This document shows positions 46,292 to 55,884 of a stretch of DNA of 64,000 nucleotides, piece by piece. The stretch is from Tuwongella immobilis (GTDB lineage Bacteria > Planctomycetota > Planctomycetia > Gemmatales > Gemmataceae), in assembly GCF_901538355.1 (NCBI RefSeq), contig NZ_LR593887.1, forward strand, positions 806,001-870,000, in the 5' to 3' direction. Within the stretch, counting starts at the first letter, position 1. Each line of letters opens with the position of its first letter. A program made the position numbers and the translations under genes. The notes beneath the pieces were generated by a model. That model saw only the letters and a list, made by a program, of their open reading frames with translations. It had not been told where the DNA came from and ran no database searches.

Positions 46292-46588
46292 GAGGATATC
46301 CACCTTGAAAATCGTCGGTTTTCGGATCGCATGGGAGAGCGATTCGGCAGGGGTGCCCAAGACCCGCATCGCGTGGCCTGTCCCGGAAAATTGACGCTAT
46401 TCGCCCTGGAAACGCCTGTCAAGCGGCGAATCTGAAATCGCACGGATTGTTGGTTCCCGCCATGCCATCCCGATCGAATGACGATCATCCGGCGGAATCG
46501 GCGAATCCCGAGTTGCGGGCGGGGAATTGTTGGCACCCATCGTCTGCGGGCGATATGCTCAGGCTCTCTCAAGTCGGAAGGAAGACAC

Positions 46589-47932
46589 ATGACGACAACG
46601 GCGAAGGTGCCCATGCGGGCCTGGGTGGTGACGCTGGCGGGCACGGCGGTGAATTTGTGCCTGGGAATTTTGTACGCCTGGAGTGTCTGGAAATCGACGC
46701 TGATTGGCACGGCAGAACACCCCGCAGGCACGCCGATGACCGGCATCAACGAAGGCTGGTTGTATCTGACCGATGCCCAGGGAACGTGGGCGTATTCCAT
46801 TTGCGGGTTTCTCTTTGCGCTTGGCATGATTCCCGGCGGTCGCTTGCAGGATCGCTACGGGCCACGCTGGGGGGCGACCCTCGGCGGGGTGCTGCTCGCC
46901 ACTGGATGCGTGATCGCGGGATTGTCGAAAAGTTATCTCGGATTGATTGTCGGATTCGGAGTGTTAGGCGGCATCGGCATGGGGCTGGCGTACGCGGCGG
47001 CGACACCGGCGGCGGTCAAATGGTTCGGCCCGCATCGACGTGGGTTGATTGTCGGAATCGTCGTCGGTGGCTTTGGCGGAGCCGCGATTTACATCTCGCC
47101 GTTGGCCAAATGGCTGATCGCCGAGTATGGGCTGACAGGGAGTTTCGTCGGGTTGGGCGGGCTGTTTGCGGTGGTGATTATTGCCGCGGCGCAACTGCTG
47201 CGGGTGCCCCCGGCGGGCTATGTGCCCCCGCCCAAAGCGCTCCTGGCGAATGCGACGGCGAGCGGGCCGAATGCCACGGTTCCCGCCCCGGCCAATCAGC
47301 AAAGCAAGCGTGATTTCACGCCGTCGCAGATGATTCGCACTTGGCAGTTTTACGCGCTGGTATTTCTGTTCATTGGCACCGCGCAATCGGGGTTGCTGGT
47401 GATTGCCAATGCCACGCCAATGCTGAATTCCACGGCGAAGAATATCGCGTTTTTTGCGGCGAATGCGTGGCTGTTGGCGTCGTTCGGCGGCATTGTCAAC
47501 GCCAGTGGCCGAGTGGGGACCGGGCTGTATTCTGATCGCATTGGCCGATCGCGGGCGTATCTGCTCAATTGCAGCATCTCGGCGATTTGCCTGTTTCTGA
47601 CGCCCACGGTGATGGCATCGGGAAATGTGGTGCTGTTGTTTCTGATGGTCGGGGTGGCGTATTGGCAGTACGGCGGCGGATTGTCGCTCATGCCGGCATT
47701 TACCGCCGATTATTTCGGGGCGAAATATCTCGGTTCCAATTACGGACTCGTGTTTCTGGGGTGGGGCATCGCGTTTTTCATCCCCCAATTGGCGGGCGTG
47801 TTGAAGGATTGGACGGGGAAACTCGACATCGCCTTCTACATTTCCGGCGGGTTGTTGTTGGCATCGGTCGCGGTTTGCACGTTGCTGCGTCCACCCGCCG
47901 CAGAGGGGGCCGAATCCGCATCCAACCAATAA
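46589..47932 (+). CDS. MFS transporter, oxalate/formate antiporter (OFA) type
   Basis: A 447-residue, twelve-helix inner-membrane carrier. The opening (LAGTAVNLCLGILYAWSVW) and GGRLQDRYGPRWGATLGGVLL are typical of the OFA family, which includes oxalate:formate exchangers and lactate or branched-acid carriers. The middle cytoplasmic loop (about 215-250) is Pro/Ala-rich. The substrate cannot be decided: members called YhjX-like, pyruvate- or lactate-related, share the same pattern. The ATG at 46589 follows GGAAGGAAG. Divergent from the isomerase-like gene over 297 bp. Confidence 0.88.
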   Translation: MTTTAKVPMRAWVVTLAGTAVNLCLGILYAWSVWKSTLIGTAEHPAGTPMTGINEGWLYLTDAQGTWAYSICGFLFALGMIPGGRLQDRYGPRWGATLGGVLLATGCVIAGLSKSYLGLIVGFGVLGGIGMGLAYAAATPAAVKWFGPHRRGLIVGIVVGGFGGAAIYISPLAKWLIAEYGLTGSFVGLGGLFAVVIIAAAQLLRVPPAGYVPPPKALLANATASGPNATVPAPANQQSKRDFTPSQMIRTWQFYALVFLFIGTAQSGLLVIANATPMLNSTAKNIAFFAANAWLLASFGGIVNASGRVGTGLYSDRIGRSRAYLLNCSISAICLFLTPTVMASGNVVLLFLMVGVAYWQYGGGLSLMPAFTADYFGAKYLGSNYGLVFLGWGIAFFIPQLAGVLKDWTGKLDIAFYISGGLLLASVAVCTLLRPPAAEGAESASNQ

Positions 47933-48244
47933 GCGACGCATCCCGGCAATGCACGACTCCCCATTGTTGGATCGAATGATCGAGCGTGGGCGATCCGACT
48001 CCGGAATTGGGGAAAATGAGTGATCTCGTTTCGGTGGTCGGAACTTGAGACAAGTTGACTGACACGGTACCATGAGCGATGGAATCGGTTTGCATCCGAA
48101 TCGTTCCGGAAACTCAGGAGGAGGCTTCCGGTTCGTGAGTCGGGCGAGAAGCGGTGCGAATCGCAGCAGCGGGAGAGCGATTGGGGCACGGGATTCGATT
48201 GTGAGTTCGGCTTCGGGACGGGACGCCAGGTTGAGGATGGTGGC
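47933..48244. other. Intergenic region, no gene
   Basis: 312 bp between two plus-strand genes. I see no open frame worth calling, no clear terminator and no confident promoter for the large kinase gene downstream. Confidence 0.4.
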
Positions 48245-51200
48245 ATGACGGACGATTGCATCAGCGACGATGGGTTACTTCGCTACTATTGGGGCGAAGG
48301 CTCGGCGGAATCCCAAGCGCGGGTGCAGCAGCATTTGCAGGCTTGTTCGCGCTGTCAGGATCGCTTGAACGAGTTGGGGTTGGAAGCGGCGACGCGGGCG
48401 GTCGGTCGGCGGCCGCTTTTGGCCCCTCCACCGATTGCCGCCGAAACCCGCAACGAACCTGGCCCGACCCCCGCGCCGCCTGCCCTGTCTGCGCTGCCGG
48501 AACCCTTGGCGGGGTTTGACCATTCCTTTCACGGGGCGTATCTGCTGAATCCGCCGCCCAGCACCAATCGACTTTCCGATGATGCGTTGTTCCCGCCTCA
48601 GACCGTGGAGTTGCCCCAGGAATTTTCCCAGTATTCCGAGGCAAAAGATCGATTTCGCATCTCCCGCGAATTGGGACGGGGCGGAATGGGCGTCGTCTAT
48701 TTGGCCCAGGATCTCACCTTGGGGCGATGGGTGGCGCTGAAGTGTCTGACGCAGGTGGTGGAAAGTGATGCGGATTGGCAGCGATTTTTGCAGGAAGCGC
48801 AATCCATCGCGAGGCTCGATAGCCCGAATATCGTTCAACTTTACGAAGTCGTCAAATTGAATGGCCGACCCGCTCTCGTGCTGGAATATGTGGCGGGGCC
48901 AACGCTGTATGCACGGGTGGGCAAGCAACCGCAGCATCCCGAGCAAGCCGCGCGACTGATGGCGCAAGTCGTTCGGGCCATTGACCATGCGCACGAGCGG
49001 GGTGTGATTCACCGCGATATCAAATCCGGGAATGTGTTGCTGGCGGCTGCCGAGAAACCGCTGGGGGAATCGAAACCGAAATTGACCGATTTCGGGCTGG
49101 CCAAGTTGGAAAAAGTCGGCTCGCAACTGACGCAACCCGGCGATGTGTTGGGCACACCCGGCTATCTCGCCCCGGAACAAGCCGAAGGACGCCCCGAAGC
49201 GATTACCAAACTCGTCGATATTTATGCGGCCGGTGCGGTGTTGTACGAATTGCTCACCGGGCGGGTGCCATTCCAGGGGGCGACAGCGTTGGACACATTG
49301 GTCCAGGTGAAAACCATGGACCCGGTGTCGGTTCGGCATTTGCAGCCGCGCGTGCCGGTGGATTTGGAAACCATCTGCATGCGCTGTTTGCAGAAGGTTC
49401 CAAGTCGGCGATATCCGACCGCTGCCGACTTAGCAGACGACTTGGATCGGTTTTGTCGCGGTGAACCGATCGCCGCGCGACCGCCATCGACTTGGGAGCG
49501 GATCTGGCGGTGGAGTCGCCGACACCCGATTGCGGTCAGCGCGGTGCTCTCCACGTTGGTGACGCTGTTGGGCAGTCTGGTGGTGCTGCTGATGATGTAC
49601 CGCGAGGCGAGCGACTTGGCCGTCCGAGAAAATCAGGCCCGAGTGCAAGCCCAGGAGAACGAACAGAACGTGGAACGGCTGCGTGTCGATGCCGAAATCG
49701 AGCTGGCACGCACGACCTTGGCACGGGGGTGCTCGTTGGCCGAGCAGGGGAACGCCGCCAGCGGATTGTACGAAATTGGCCGATCGCTGAAGATGATCCG
49801 TGAATTCCAAAGCGATGAATCGCCCACGATGCAGGCACGGCGACCGGAAATTGATCGCCTGGAACTGGCCGCCCGACAAGCGAGCGCGGGGTGGCTGCAT
49901 CAGCATCTGATTCGCCCCCGATTGGAAATTGCGCATCCGCATTTCACCTGGTGCGGCGCGTTCAGCCCCAATGGTCGCTGGTTGGTGACCGGCTGCGGCG
50001 ATGAGCGGGCCCGCATTTGGGATGCCGAAACGGGGACGCTGCGGCAGATGACCCCCGAGCAAGGCGGGCCAGTGCTGAAGGTGCAAATCAGCCCGGATAG
50101 CCGCTATTTCGCAGCGGCATCGTTCCGCGAGCAGACCGAATCCTATTCGCTCGTGATTCGGGAATTGGAGACAGGCCGACTGGTGCGTGAGCATCCATTG
50201 CAAGATACCGGCATGCGCTGGATGCGGACGATTTATTGGGATCCACTCGGAAAATGGGTCGCGCTGCCCAATGAGCGGGGGAATTTGGAGAAATTCAGCC
50301 TGGCCAATGGCCAATCGCAGGGCGATTTGGTCAATCTGCGGGGGCCGCGGGTGATGGCCTTTGCGGCGACACCGACGCATGATCGTTGGTTTGTGGGCGA
50401 TTCCGATGGGCGCATCTGGGAGATGGAGCCGACCCCCGGCAAGCGGCCGCAACTCTTCACGCGGCGACCGGGATTGGTCCACAAATTAGCGGTGAATCCG
50501 CAGGGGACCATGCTCTTGGTGCTGGATCATTGCGATGATGATCCCCCTGCTGGTGATCTGCTGACATTGACATTGTCGATTATTGATCTGAAAGCCAGCG
50601 AACGGATTCTGGGGGGGCTGCCCAGTGTGGGGGTGATTCAGGATGCGGTCTGGAGTCCCAGCGGGGATCGGATCGCGGCATATGGAACCGCCACCGGGCC
50701 GGCTGTCCCCGATTTTTCGAGCGTCATTTGGCTGATGGAAGTCTTCAAAAATCCTGGCAAGCGCTTGCGATGGCAGACGCGGACGCAGCAATTTTTGGGC
50801 ACCGCCATCCGCTCCTTGCGCTTCACCCCCGATAGCGAATGTCTGCTGGTGGGAACCGAGGCGCGGCGGGTCGAAATGATCGATGTCGAATCGTTTCGAC
50901 GCTGTGATACGCTGTTGCGACTGGGAACGGTGCCGGATATCGCGATTCATCCCACGTTGCCGCGAGCCTTTATCGCCGATGCGGGAGATGATCGAGGCAC
51001 CACCGGCGCGATTGTCGATCTGGAAACCACGCTGCGCTTTGGTCCGATTCGTCAGGTGAATCAGGCCACCTATGCCATGGATTTTGCACCCAACGGCGAT
51101 CAATTGGTGACTGTGGCAGCGGATTCCACCATGGTGGCATGGTCGCTGACCAGCCATACTCCGCCGCGACAAGTGCAATTTGGCCCGAATTTTCCGGTCT

Positions 51201-52219
51201 TTCAGCGTGCGGGGAATCGGCTGCTGCTGCAACGCGATGATACTCGCCAGCGCAAAGCGATGAATTGGTTGCTGGATCCGGTCAAAGGGGAGGTGCTGCA
51301 ACTGTTCCAGGATGCGCCGCCGTTTGATCGTACCTTGCTGCTCACGGAAGAGATTCTGGTGAATTTGTATCCCGAGCGCAATCGCGTCGCGCTGGAACGA
51401 TTCAAGGGCGATCGCACCGTTGAATTGGCGTTCCCGCAAGTCTGGGAACGGGTGGAGGGGCGGCAACTGGTCGCGGTGTTTCGTCACGGACTCGAATCGC
51501 AATTCCTGTTGCTGCAATCGGATGCGCGATCGGCGACTGTCTCGGTTGGCGATGGCCAGAACCATCAATTCTTGCGCACACTGAAGTTCAATTTCCCCAT
51601 CGAGCGACTGTACGCTTGCCCGGGGCGGGAGACGGTGCTCATCACCACGCCGGCGAAAAATATGCAGCTGTGGGATCTTTCCGGCCCCACTCCCGAAGTG
51701 GCTGGGCCGCTCTTGCCCATGCGCTATCTGCCGGATCGAATCGCCTGGACGCCCGATGGCCGGGGTGTGGTGGCCGGCAACTTCCTGCAAGGGCAACTGA
51801 CGTTTTGGAACGTGGAATTTGGCATTCCGTTGGCTCCCTCGTTCCAGATGATGTCGCTGATTGGCTCGCTGGCGATGCACCCCAGCGGCGAACTGGTGGC
51901 CGTGGTGGATGAAGAAACCCTGCGCTGCTGGCGATTGCCCAAGCCGCGAACGGAGCCCATTGGCGATCTGCTCGCGGGGCTGGAAGGGATTAGCGGCTTA
52001 TCGTTGGATGTGAGCGGCCGATTGCGGGAACTCTCCCCGCAGGAAATCATCGAACGCCGACGCCGGGTGCCGCTGACCTCCCCGCAATTTTTGCCCATGG
52101 TCAATTCGCGTGAACCGAAATGGTTCCCGATTGCACTAACCGAATGGACCGAGTCGGGCGAAGTGGGTTGGAATCCGCGTGAGATTCTGCCCCCGCCGCG
52201 CCTGGCTCCAGCGAAATAA
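48245..52219 (+). CDS. Giant Ser/Thr kinase with zinc-finger N-terminus and extracytoplasmic propeller
   Basis: A 1324-residue protein. H30-x3-C34-x2-C37 near the N-terminus is an anti-sigma-like zinc motif (HLQACSRC). A Pro-rich linker leads to a kinase domain at about 137-400: LGRGGMGVVY, VALK lysine, HRDIKSGN, DFGLA, GTPGYLAPEQ. A TM helix is at about 438-460 (VSAVLSTLVTLLGSLVVLLMM), followed by a coiled coil (about 460-490). The last 800 residues contain WD-like repeats (FSPNGRWLVTGCGDERARIWD; FAPNGDQLVTVAADSTMVAWS), probably one or two beta-propellers. This layout is common in planctomycetes. The signal it senses is unknown. ATG start at 48245. Confidence 0.92.
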   Translation: MTDDCISDDGLLRYYWGEGSAESQARVQQHLQACSRCQDRLNELGLEAATRAVGRRPLLAPPPIAAETRNEPGPTPAPPALSALPEPLAGFDHSFHGAYLLNPPPSTNRLSDDALFPPQTVELPQEFSQYSEAKDRFRISRELGRGGMGVVYLAQDLTLGRWVALKCLTQVVESDADWQRFLQEAQSIARLDSPNIVQLYEVVKLNGRPALVLEYVAGPTLYARVGKQPQHPEQAARLMAQVVRAIDHAHERGVIHRDIKSGNVLLAAAEKPLGESKPKLTDFGLAKLEKVGSQLTQPGDVLGTPGYLAPEQAEGRPEAITKLVDIYAAGAVLYELLTGRVPFQGATALDTLVQVKTMDPVSVRHLQPRVPVDLETICMRCLQKVPSRRYPTAADLADDLDRFCRGEPIAARPPSTWERIWRWSRRHPIAVSAVLSTLVTLLGSLVVLLMMYREASDLAVRENQARVQAQENEQNVERLRVDAEIELARTTLARGCSLAEQGNAASGLYEIGRSLKMIREFQSDESPTMQARRPEIDRLELAARQASAGWLHQHLIRPRLEIAHPHFTWCGAFSPNGRWLVTGCGDERARIWDAETGTLRQMTPEQGGPVLKVQISPDSRYFAAASFREQTESYSLVIRELETGRLVREHPLQDTGMRWMRTIYWDPLGKWVALPNERGNLEKFSLANGQSQGDLVNLRGPRVMAFAATPTHDRWFVGDSDGRIWEMEPTPGKRPQLFTRRPGLVHKLAVNPQGTMLLVLDHCDDDPPAGDLLTLTLSIIDLKASERILGGLPSVGVIQDAVWSPSGDRIAAYGTATGPAVPDFSSVIWLMEVFKNPGKRLRWQTRTQQFLGTAIRSLRFTPDSECLLVGTEARRVEMIDVESFRRCDTLLRLGTVPDIAIHPTLPRAFIADAGDDRGTTGAIVDLETTLRFGPIRQVNQATYAMDFAPNGDQLVTVAADSTMVAWSLTSHTPPRQVQFGPNFPVFQRAGNRLLLQRDDTRQRKAMNWLLDPVKGEVLQLFQDAPPFDRTLLLTEEILVNLYPERNRVALERFKGDRTVELAFPQVWERVEGRQLVAVFRHGLESQFLLLQSDARSATVSVGDGQNHQFLRTLKFNFPIERLYACPGRETVLITTPAKNMQLWDLSGPTPEVAGPLLPMRYLPDRIAWTPDGRGVVAGNFLQGQLTFWNVEFGIPLAPSFQMMSLIGSLAMHPSGELVAVVDEETLRCWRLPKPRTEPIGDLLAGLEGISGLSLDVSGRLRELSPQEIIERRRRVPLTSPQFLPMVNSREPKWFPIALTEWTESGEVGWNPREILPPPRLAPAK

Positions 52220-52285
52220 CGTCGTTCCCCAAATCGTGCCCGGATATGGCTTTCCGGTCGATATGGGACTCTCTCAGGAATCGTC

Positions 52286-52804
52286 ATGACACCACCGAAA
52301 CACCCCGCCGGGGAACATCAACCCAATCCCAACCCCACGCCGGAGAGTCGGGCTGCCTGTGTGGCGCAGCTCGAATCGCTGGCCGATCAGCTTGTCGCGG
52401 CGGTGGCGGGGCTGGATGCCGATCAGTTGGGCACCAAGTATGTGAACTGGACGATTCGTCAGATTATCGCGCATTTGGCCGATAGTCATGCCAATGCGTT
52501 CATTCGCTTCAAGTGGGCACTCACGGAAGACCATCCGACGATCAAAGCCTACAAGCAATGGGAATGGTCGCAATTGCCGGACGGGGATCTGGATCCGAGT
52601 CTTTCGATTCCGCTGATTGCCGCGCTGCATGCCCGTTGGGCCTATCTGGTGAAGCAGTTGCGGCCCAAAGATTTCGCCAAGACGTTTTTGCATCCCGAAG
52701 GCGGGAAAGTCTATACGCTGGATTCCGCGCTCGAAATGTACGCCTGGCATGGGCGGCATCACACAGCGCAGATTACCTGGATTCGCCAAAATCGTGGCTG
52801 GTGA
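52286..52804 (+). CDS. DinB/YfiT-type metal-dependent protein
   Basis: A 172-residue four-helix-bundle protein of the DinB superfamily. WTIRQIIAHLADSHANAF and YKQWEWSQLPD match the YfiT/BstA branch (bacillithiol or other thiol transferases, once called metal-dependent hydrolases). The three-His metal site is likely the His in IIAHLADSH, with the pair in AWHGRHHTAQI near the C-terminus. Planctomycetes are not known to me to make bacillithiol, so the thiol partner is open. The ATG at 52286 follows AGGA at seven bases. It follows the giant kinase by 66 bp. Confidence 0.88.
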   Translation: MTPPKHPAGEHQPNPNPTPESRAACVAQLESLADQLVAAVAGLDADQLGTKYVNWTIRQIIAHLADSHANAFIRFKWALTEDHPTIKAYKQWEWSQLPDGDLDPSLSIPLIAALHARWAYLVKQLRPKDFAKTFLHPEGGKVYTLDSALEMYAWHGRHHTAQITWIRQNRGW

Positions 52805-52899
52805 GCGTCCCCGCACCCGCACCTGCACGCCGCGCAGGGCGGGATGCGGTCAATCGGCGATTCGGCGGCGGCGGTGTTGCAGAATTCGCAGGCCGTGAC

Positions 52900-52929
52900 T
52901 TGTCAGCATCCGGGGGAACGTGGTAATTT
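52900..52929 (+). promoter_or_regulatory. Possible promoter of the TIGR02996/LRR gene
   Basis: TTGTCA (52900-52905), 18-bp spacing, TAATTT (52924-52929). It predicts transcription from about 30 nt before the ATG at 52966. Confidence 0.4.
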
Positions 52930-52965
52930 AAGCAGACCCGTTCTCTCGGATTCCGCGAGTGCGCC

Positions 52966-54237
52966 ATGCGACCGGATGTACCGTTTCTCGAACGCATTTG
53001 CCAGCAGCCCGACGCCGATATGCCGCGGTTGATCTATGCGGATTGGCTCGATGCCCGCAAAGATCCGCGTGGCATGCTCATTCGCGTGCAATGCGCATTG
53101 GCGAAATTATCGCTGGATGATCCCCGGCGGGCCGAACTGCAACTCCGCGAAGATCAATTGCTCGACGCCCACTTTTCCGAATGGGCCGAGCCGTTCCGCA
53201 ACCTCGCTACGGGCTTGAAGTTCCGACGCGGGTTCGTGGAATGTGTCAACATCGAAGCCCGGTTGTTTCTCGCACGCGCACCCGAATTATTCGCCTTGTC
53301 TCCGATTCGCCATGTGCGCTTGCTCGATGTCGGCAATCGCATCGCGGCCATTGCCGATTGTCCCCATGTCGGACGGCTGAGCGGGTTGACCTGTTATGCC
53401 CAGCATTTGGGCGATGTCGTGCCGCGAGCGCTGGCGGATTCGCCATATGTGGGGGCGCTCACGCGGCTGGAATTGGGCCGCAATCGCATTACCGATCAAG
53501 GGGCGGAAGTGCTGGCGCATTCCCCGGCACTGGGTTCGCTGACGCATTTGGATCTCAGCGAAAACGCACTGACGGATATGGGAGCGGGGATTCTCTCGGC
53601 GGCTCGCGGGTTGCAAGCCCTGGAGCAACTCGACCTGCACCGCAACGAAATCGGCCCGCATGGCTTGCTCGCGCTCGGATTCGCGCCACGATTGGAACGA
53701 TTGCGGATGCTCGATCTGCGGTATAATCGCATTGGCGATCCGCGCACGCTGGACCACATCCGCGCCACCGGCCCCATTCGCATCAACTGGCTCAATTTGG
53801 CCCACAATTCCATCCACGCCAATCGGGCATTCACCCGCACGGTCATTGATAGCCCGTTGTTCATTGGCATCGAATATCTCGATCTGGGACACAACGAATT
53901 GGGCAATCGCGGGGTCGATCTGCTGGCCCGATCGCCGGGGATGACCAGTCTGATTTCGTTGTATCTGAACGATAACCAGATTGGCGATGAGGGGATGCGC
54001 TCGCTGGCTCGGTCGATCATGCTGGGGCGACTGACGACGCTGGATCTGGAGCAAAACCCCATGATTCAGGATGACTCGATCCAAGTACTGTTGGAGCAAT
54101 CGCATCTGACTTGGCTGCGGCGGTTGGGGCTGCCGGGAGCGGGGGTGAGCCACCGAACGCGGCGGGCACTGCACGCACGCTATGCTCCGCCTCGACGCAT
54201 GTTGATGAACGGAATCAACGGCTTTACCGTGGCGTAA
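52966..54237 (+). CDS. TIGR02996-domain leucine-rich-repeat protein
   Basis: A 423-residue soluble protein, the fifth TIGR02996 gene here. The signature is LIYADWLDARKDPRGMLIRVQ. The LRRs are the most regular of the set: LTRLELGRNRITDQGAEVL, LTHLDLSENALTDMGAGIL, LEQLDLHRNEIGPHGLLAL, LISLYLNDNQIGDEGMRSL, each close to 28 residues, ribonuclease-inhibitor style. The last 14 bases overlap the 3' end of the convergent maf gene. Function unknown. Confidence 0.88.
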   Translation: MRPDVPFLERICQQPDADMPRLIYADWLDARKDPRGMLIRVQCALAKLSLDDPRRAELQLREDQLLDAHFSEWAEPFRNLATGLKFRRGFVECVNIEARLFLARAPELFALSPIRHVRLLDVGNRIAAIADCPHVGRLSGLTCYAQHLGDVVPRALADSPYVGALTRLELGRNRITDQGAEVLAHSPALGSLTHLDLSENALTDMGAGILSAARGLQALEQLDLHRNEIGPHGLLALGFAPRLERLRMLDLRYNRIGDPRTLDHIRATGPIRINWLNLAHNSIHANRAFTRTVIDSPLFIGIEYLDLGHNELGNRGVDLLARSPGMTSLISLYLNDNQIGDEGMRSLARSIMLGRLTTLDLEQNPMIQDDSIQVLLEQSHLTWLRRLGLPGAGVSHRTRRALHARYAPPRRMLMNGINGFTVA

Positions 54238-54823
54238 GGATGCGTTCCCAATCGGCGAATGCCACCGCTAGCGATTCCATGGGCAGGCCAATCACGTTGG
54301 ACATGCTGCCATCCACGATGGTCAGAAAGGGATCATCGGTCTCGCGGATGCAGTACCCGCCCGATGCCCCAACCCATTGATTGGTATCGAGATAGGCTTC
54401 GAGTTCGGCATCGGAAACCGCACGCATGGCCACCAGCGAGCGTTCCTGCCAAATCATCTGCCGATCGCTAGGACGATGCCACAGCACCACGCCGGTCCAC
54501 AATTCATGCACTGATCCGGAAAGCATTTGCAGAATCCGCTTCGCGTCGGCCCGATCCACCGGCTTGCCAATTACATGGCCGTGCATCCATGCGACGGTGT
54601 CGGCGCTCAGCACCAGCCCATCGGCGACGGTGGGGGCGACTTTGGCCGCTTTCCGCCAGGCGGTATCGCCCACATAATGGCGAATGTCTCCGAATGCGGT
54701 GTCGGTCGGTTCGTCGATATCCGCGGGTTGCACGGCGAAGGTGTACCCGGCCTGTTCCAGGAGCGCACGACGGCCAAACGAGCCGCTGGCCAACGTCAGG
54801 CGGAACGGGAGTGGCGTGCCCAT
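54224..54823 (-). CDS. maf: Maf-like nucleoside triphosphate pyrophosphatase
   Basis: A 199-residue enzyme of the Maf/HAM1-fold family that hydrolyses non-canonical or excess nucleotides (dTTP/UTP or m7GTP). The N-terminal signature is LASGSFGRRALLEQAG (SxSxRR type), followed by DIDEPTD and the catalytic LSADTVAW. Length is standard. The ATG at 54823 lies 28 bp inside the preceding glycosyltransferase gene, so the two are translationally linked. The 3' end overlaps the convergent LRR gene by 14 bp. Confidence 0.93.
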   Translation of the reverse strand: MGTPLPFRLTLASGSFGRRALLEQAGYTFAVQPADIDEPTDTAFGDIRHYVGDTAWRKAAKVAPTVADGLVLSADTVAWMHGHVIGKPVDRADAKRILQMLSGSVHELWTGVVLWHRPSDRQMIWQERSLVAMRAVSDAELEAYLDTNQWVGASGGYCIRETDDPFLTIVDGSMSNVIGLPMESLAVAFADWERILTPR

Positions 54824-55884
54824 GATGCAAGTGCCTCGTGCAGAAAGAACCAAAGTCGATCGGGCTTCAGATCGTCCATGCATTCCATGCGATTGCAGGA
54901 CTTTACATAACTTCCCTGGCACCAGACGGCCGATTCGACCGGACCGCGATCGTAGCCATACGGGCCATGTCGGCGAATCTGCGTGCAGGTATACGGGGCG
55001 ATAATCGGACGACCGAGCGCGGCCGCCAAATGCAGTGGGCCGGTATCATTGGCCAGCACCACGTCCGCCCGCGATAGCAACGCCGCGAGTTGGGGCAAAT
55101 TCGTGCGACCGCACCAATCTTGCGTGGGGCCATCGAGTTTAGCCATGGCTTTGGCGGCAATCGTGGCATCCTCGCCGACGCCCACAAAACAGGCCGAGCC
55201 ACCGAAACGCTGCTGGGCCCGCTGCAGCAACTCGGCGAAATGTTCCGGCGGCCAGCGCTTGGTCAGCCAGCGGGCACCCGGCGCCACCATCATCCACGGT
55301 CGCGGCAAATTCGCCAGCGCCGATTCCGCCCAGCGATGCGCTTCCGGCGCAATCGGAATCGGGAATCGCTTCGCAAAGTGGCCTGCGCCAAGGGCTTCCG
55401 CTACCAGCCAATAGCGATCCACCGCGTGCATATTCGGATCGGGCACCGGCAGCCAATCGGTATAGGCCAGATGCGCACCTTCGCGGCTGGAGTGCAGCCC
55501 AATTCGCCGCCTCGCTCCGCTGAACAGGCACATCAGCCCGGTGCGGAGCAACCCTTGTAGGTCGATGACCAGATCGAATCGCCGTCGCCGCAGTTGGCTG
55601 GCGAAATTGAGTGCGGAGGTCACCAGCCGATTCAAATTGCCTTTGCCCATCGAACGATCAAATGGGAGGATGTCGTTGAGATCGGGGTTCCCCTGCAACA
55701 AGGGGATGTACGCCCGATTGACCACCCAGGTGATGTGCGCGGTCGGAAAGCGGTCTCGCAGCGCGCCCAGCACGGGCAGCGCGTGGATGATATCGCCCAG
55801 CGCACTGGGCTTGAGCAGTCCGATGCGGCGCGGCTCGATCGCGGTCAGTGGCAGACGAGTGGGCGACCCGATCGACGACAACAT
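54796..55884 (-). CDS. GT9 family heptosyltransferase-like glycosyltransferase
   Basis: A 362-residue cytoplasmic glycosyltransferase. The N-terminus reads KPSALGDIIHALPVLGALRDRFP, and the C-terminal nucleotide-sugar site has VLANDTGPLHLAAALGRP, both typical of GT9 (ADP-heptose:LPS heptosyltransferases such as WaaC/WaaF). This suggests assembly of an LPS core, consistent with a Gram-negative-type planctomycete envelope; the exact acceptor is unknown. The start overlaps the MFS stop as TAATG and the end overlaps maf, giving a three-gene operon of MFS, GT9 and maf. Confidence 0.92.
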   Translation of the reverse strand: MLSSIGSPTRLPLTAIEPRRIGLLKPSALGDIIHALPVLGALRDRFPTAHITWVVNRAYIPLLQGNPDLNDILPFDRSMGKGNLNRLVTSALNFASQLRRRRFDLVIDLQGLLRTGLMCLFSGARRRIGLHSSREGAHLAYTDWLPVPDPNMHAVDRYWLVAEALGAGHFAKRFPIPIAPEAHRWAESALANLPRPWMMVAPGARWLTKRWPPEHFAELLQRAQQRFGGSACFVGVGEDATIAAKAMAKLDGPTQDWCGRTNLPQLAALLSRADVVLANDTGPLHLAAALGRPIIAPYTCTQIRRHGPYGYDRGPVESAVWCQGSYVKSCNRMECMDDLKPDRLWFFLHEALASWARHSRSA

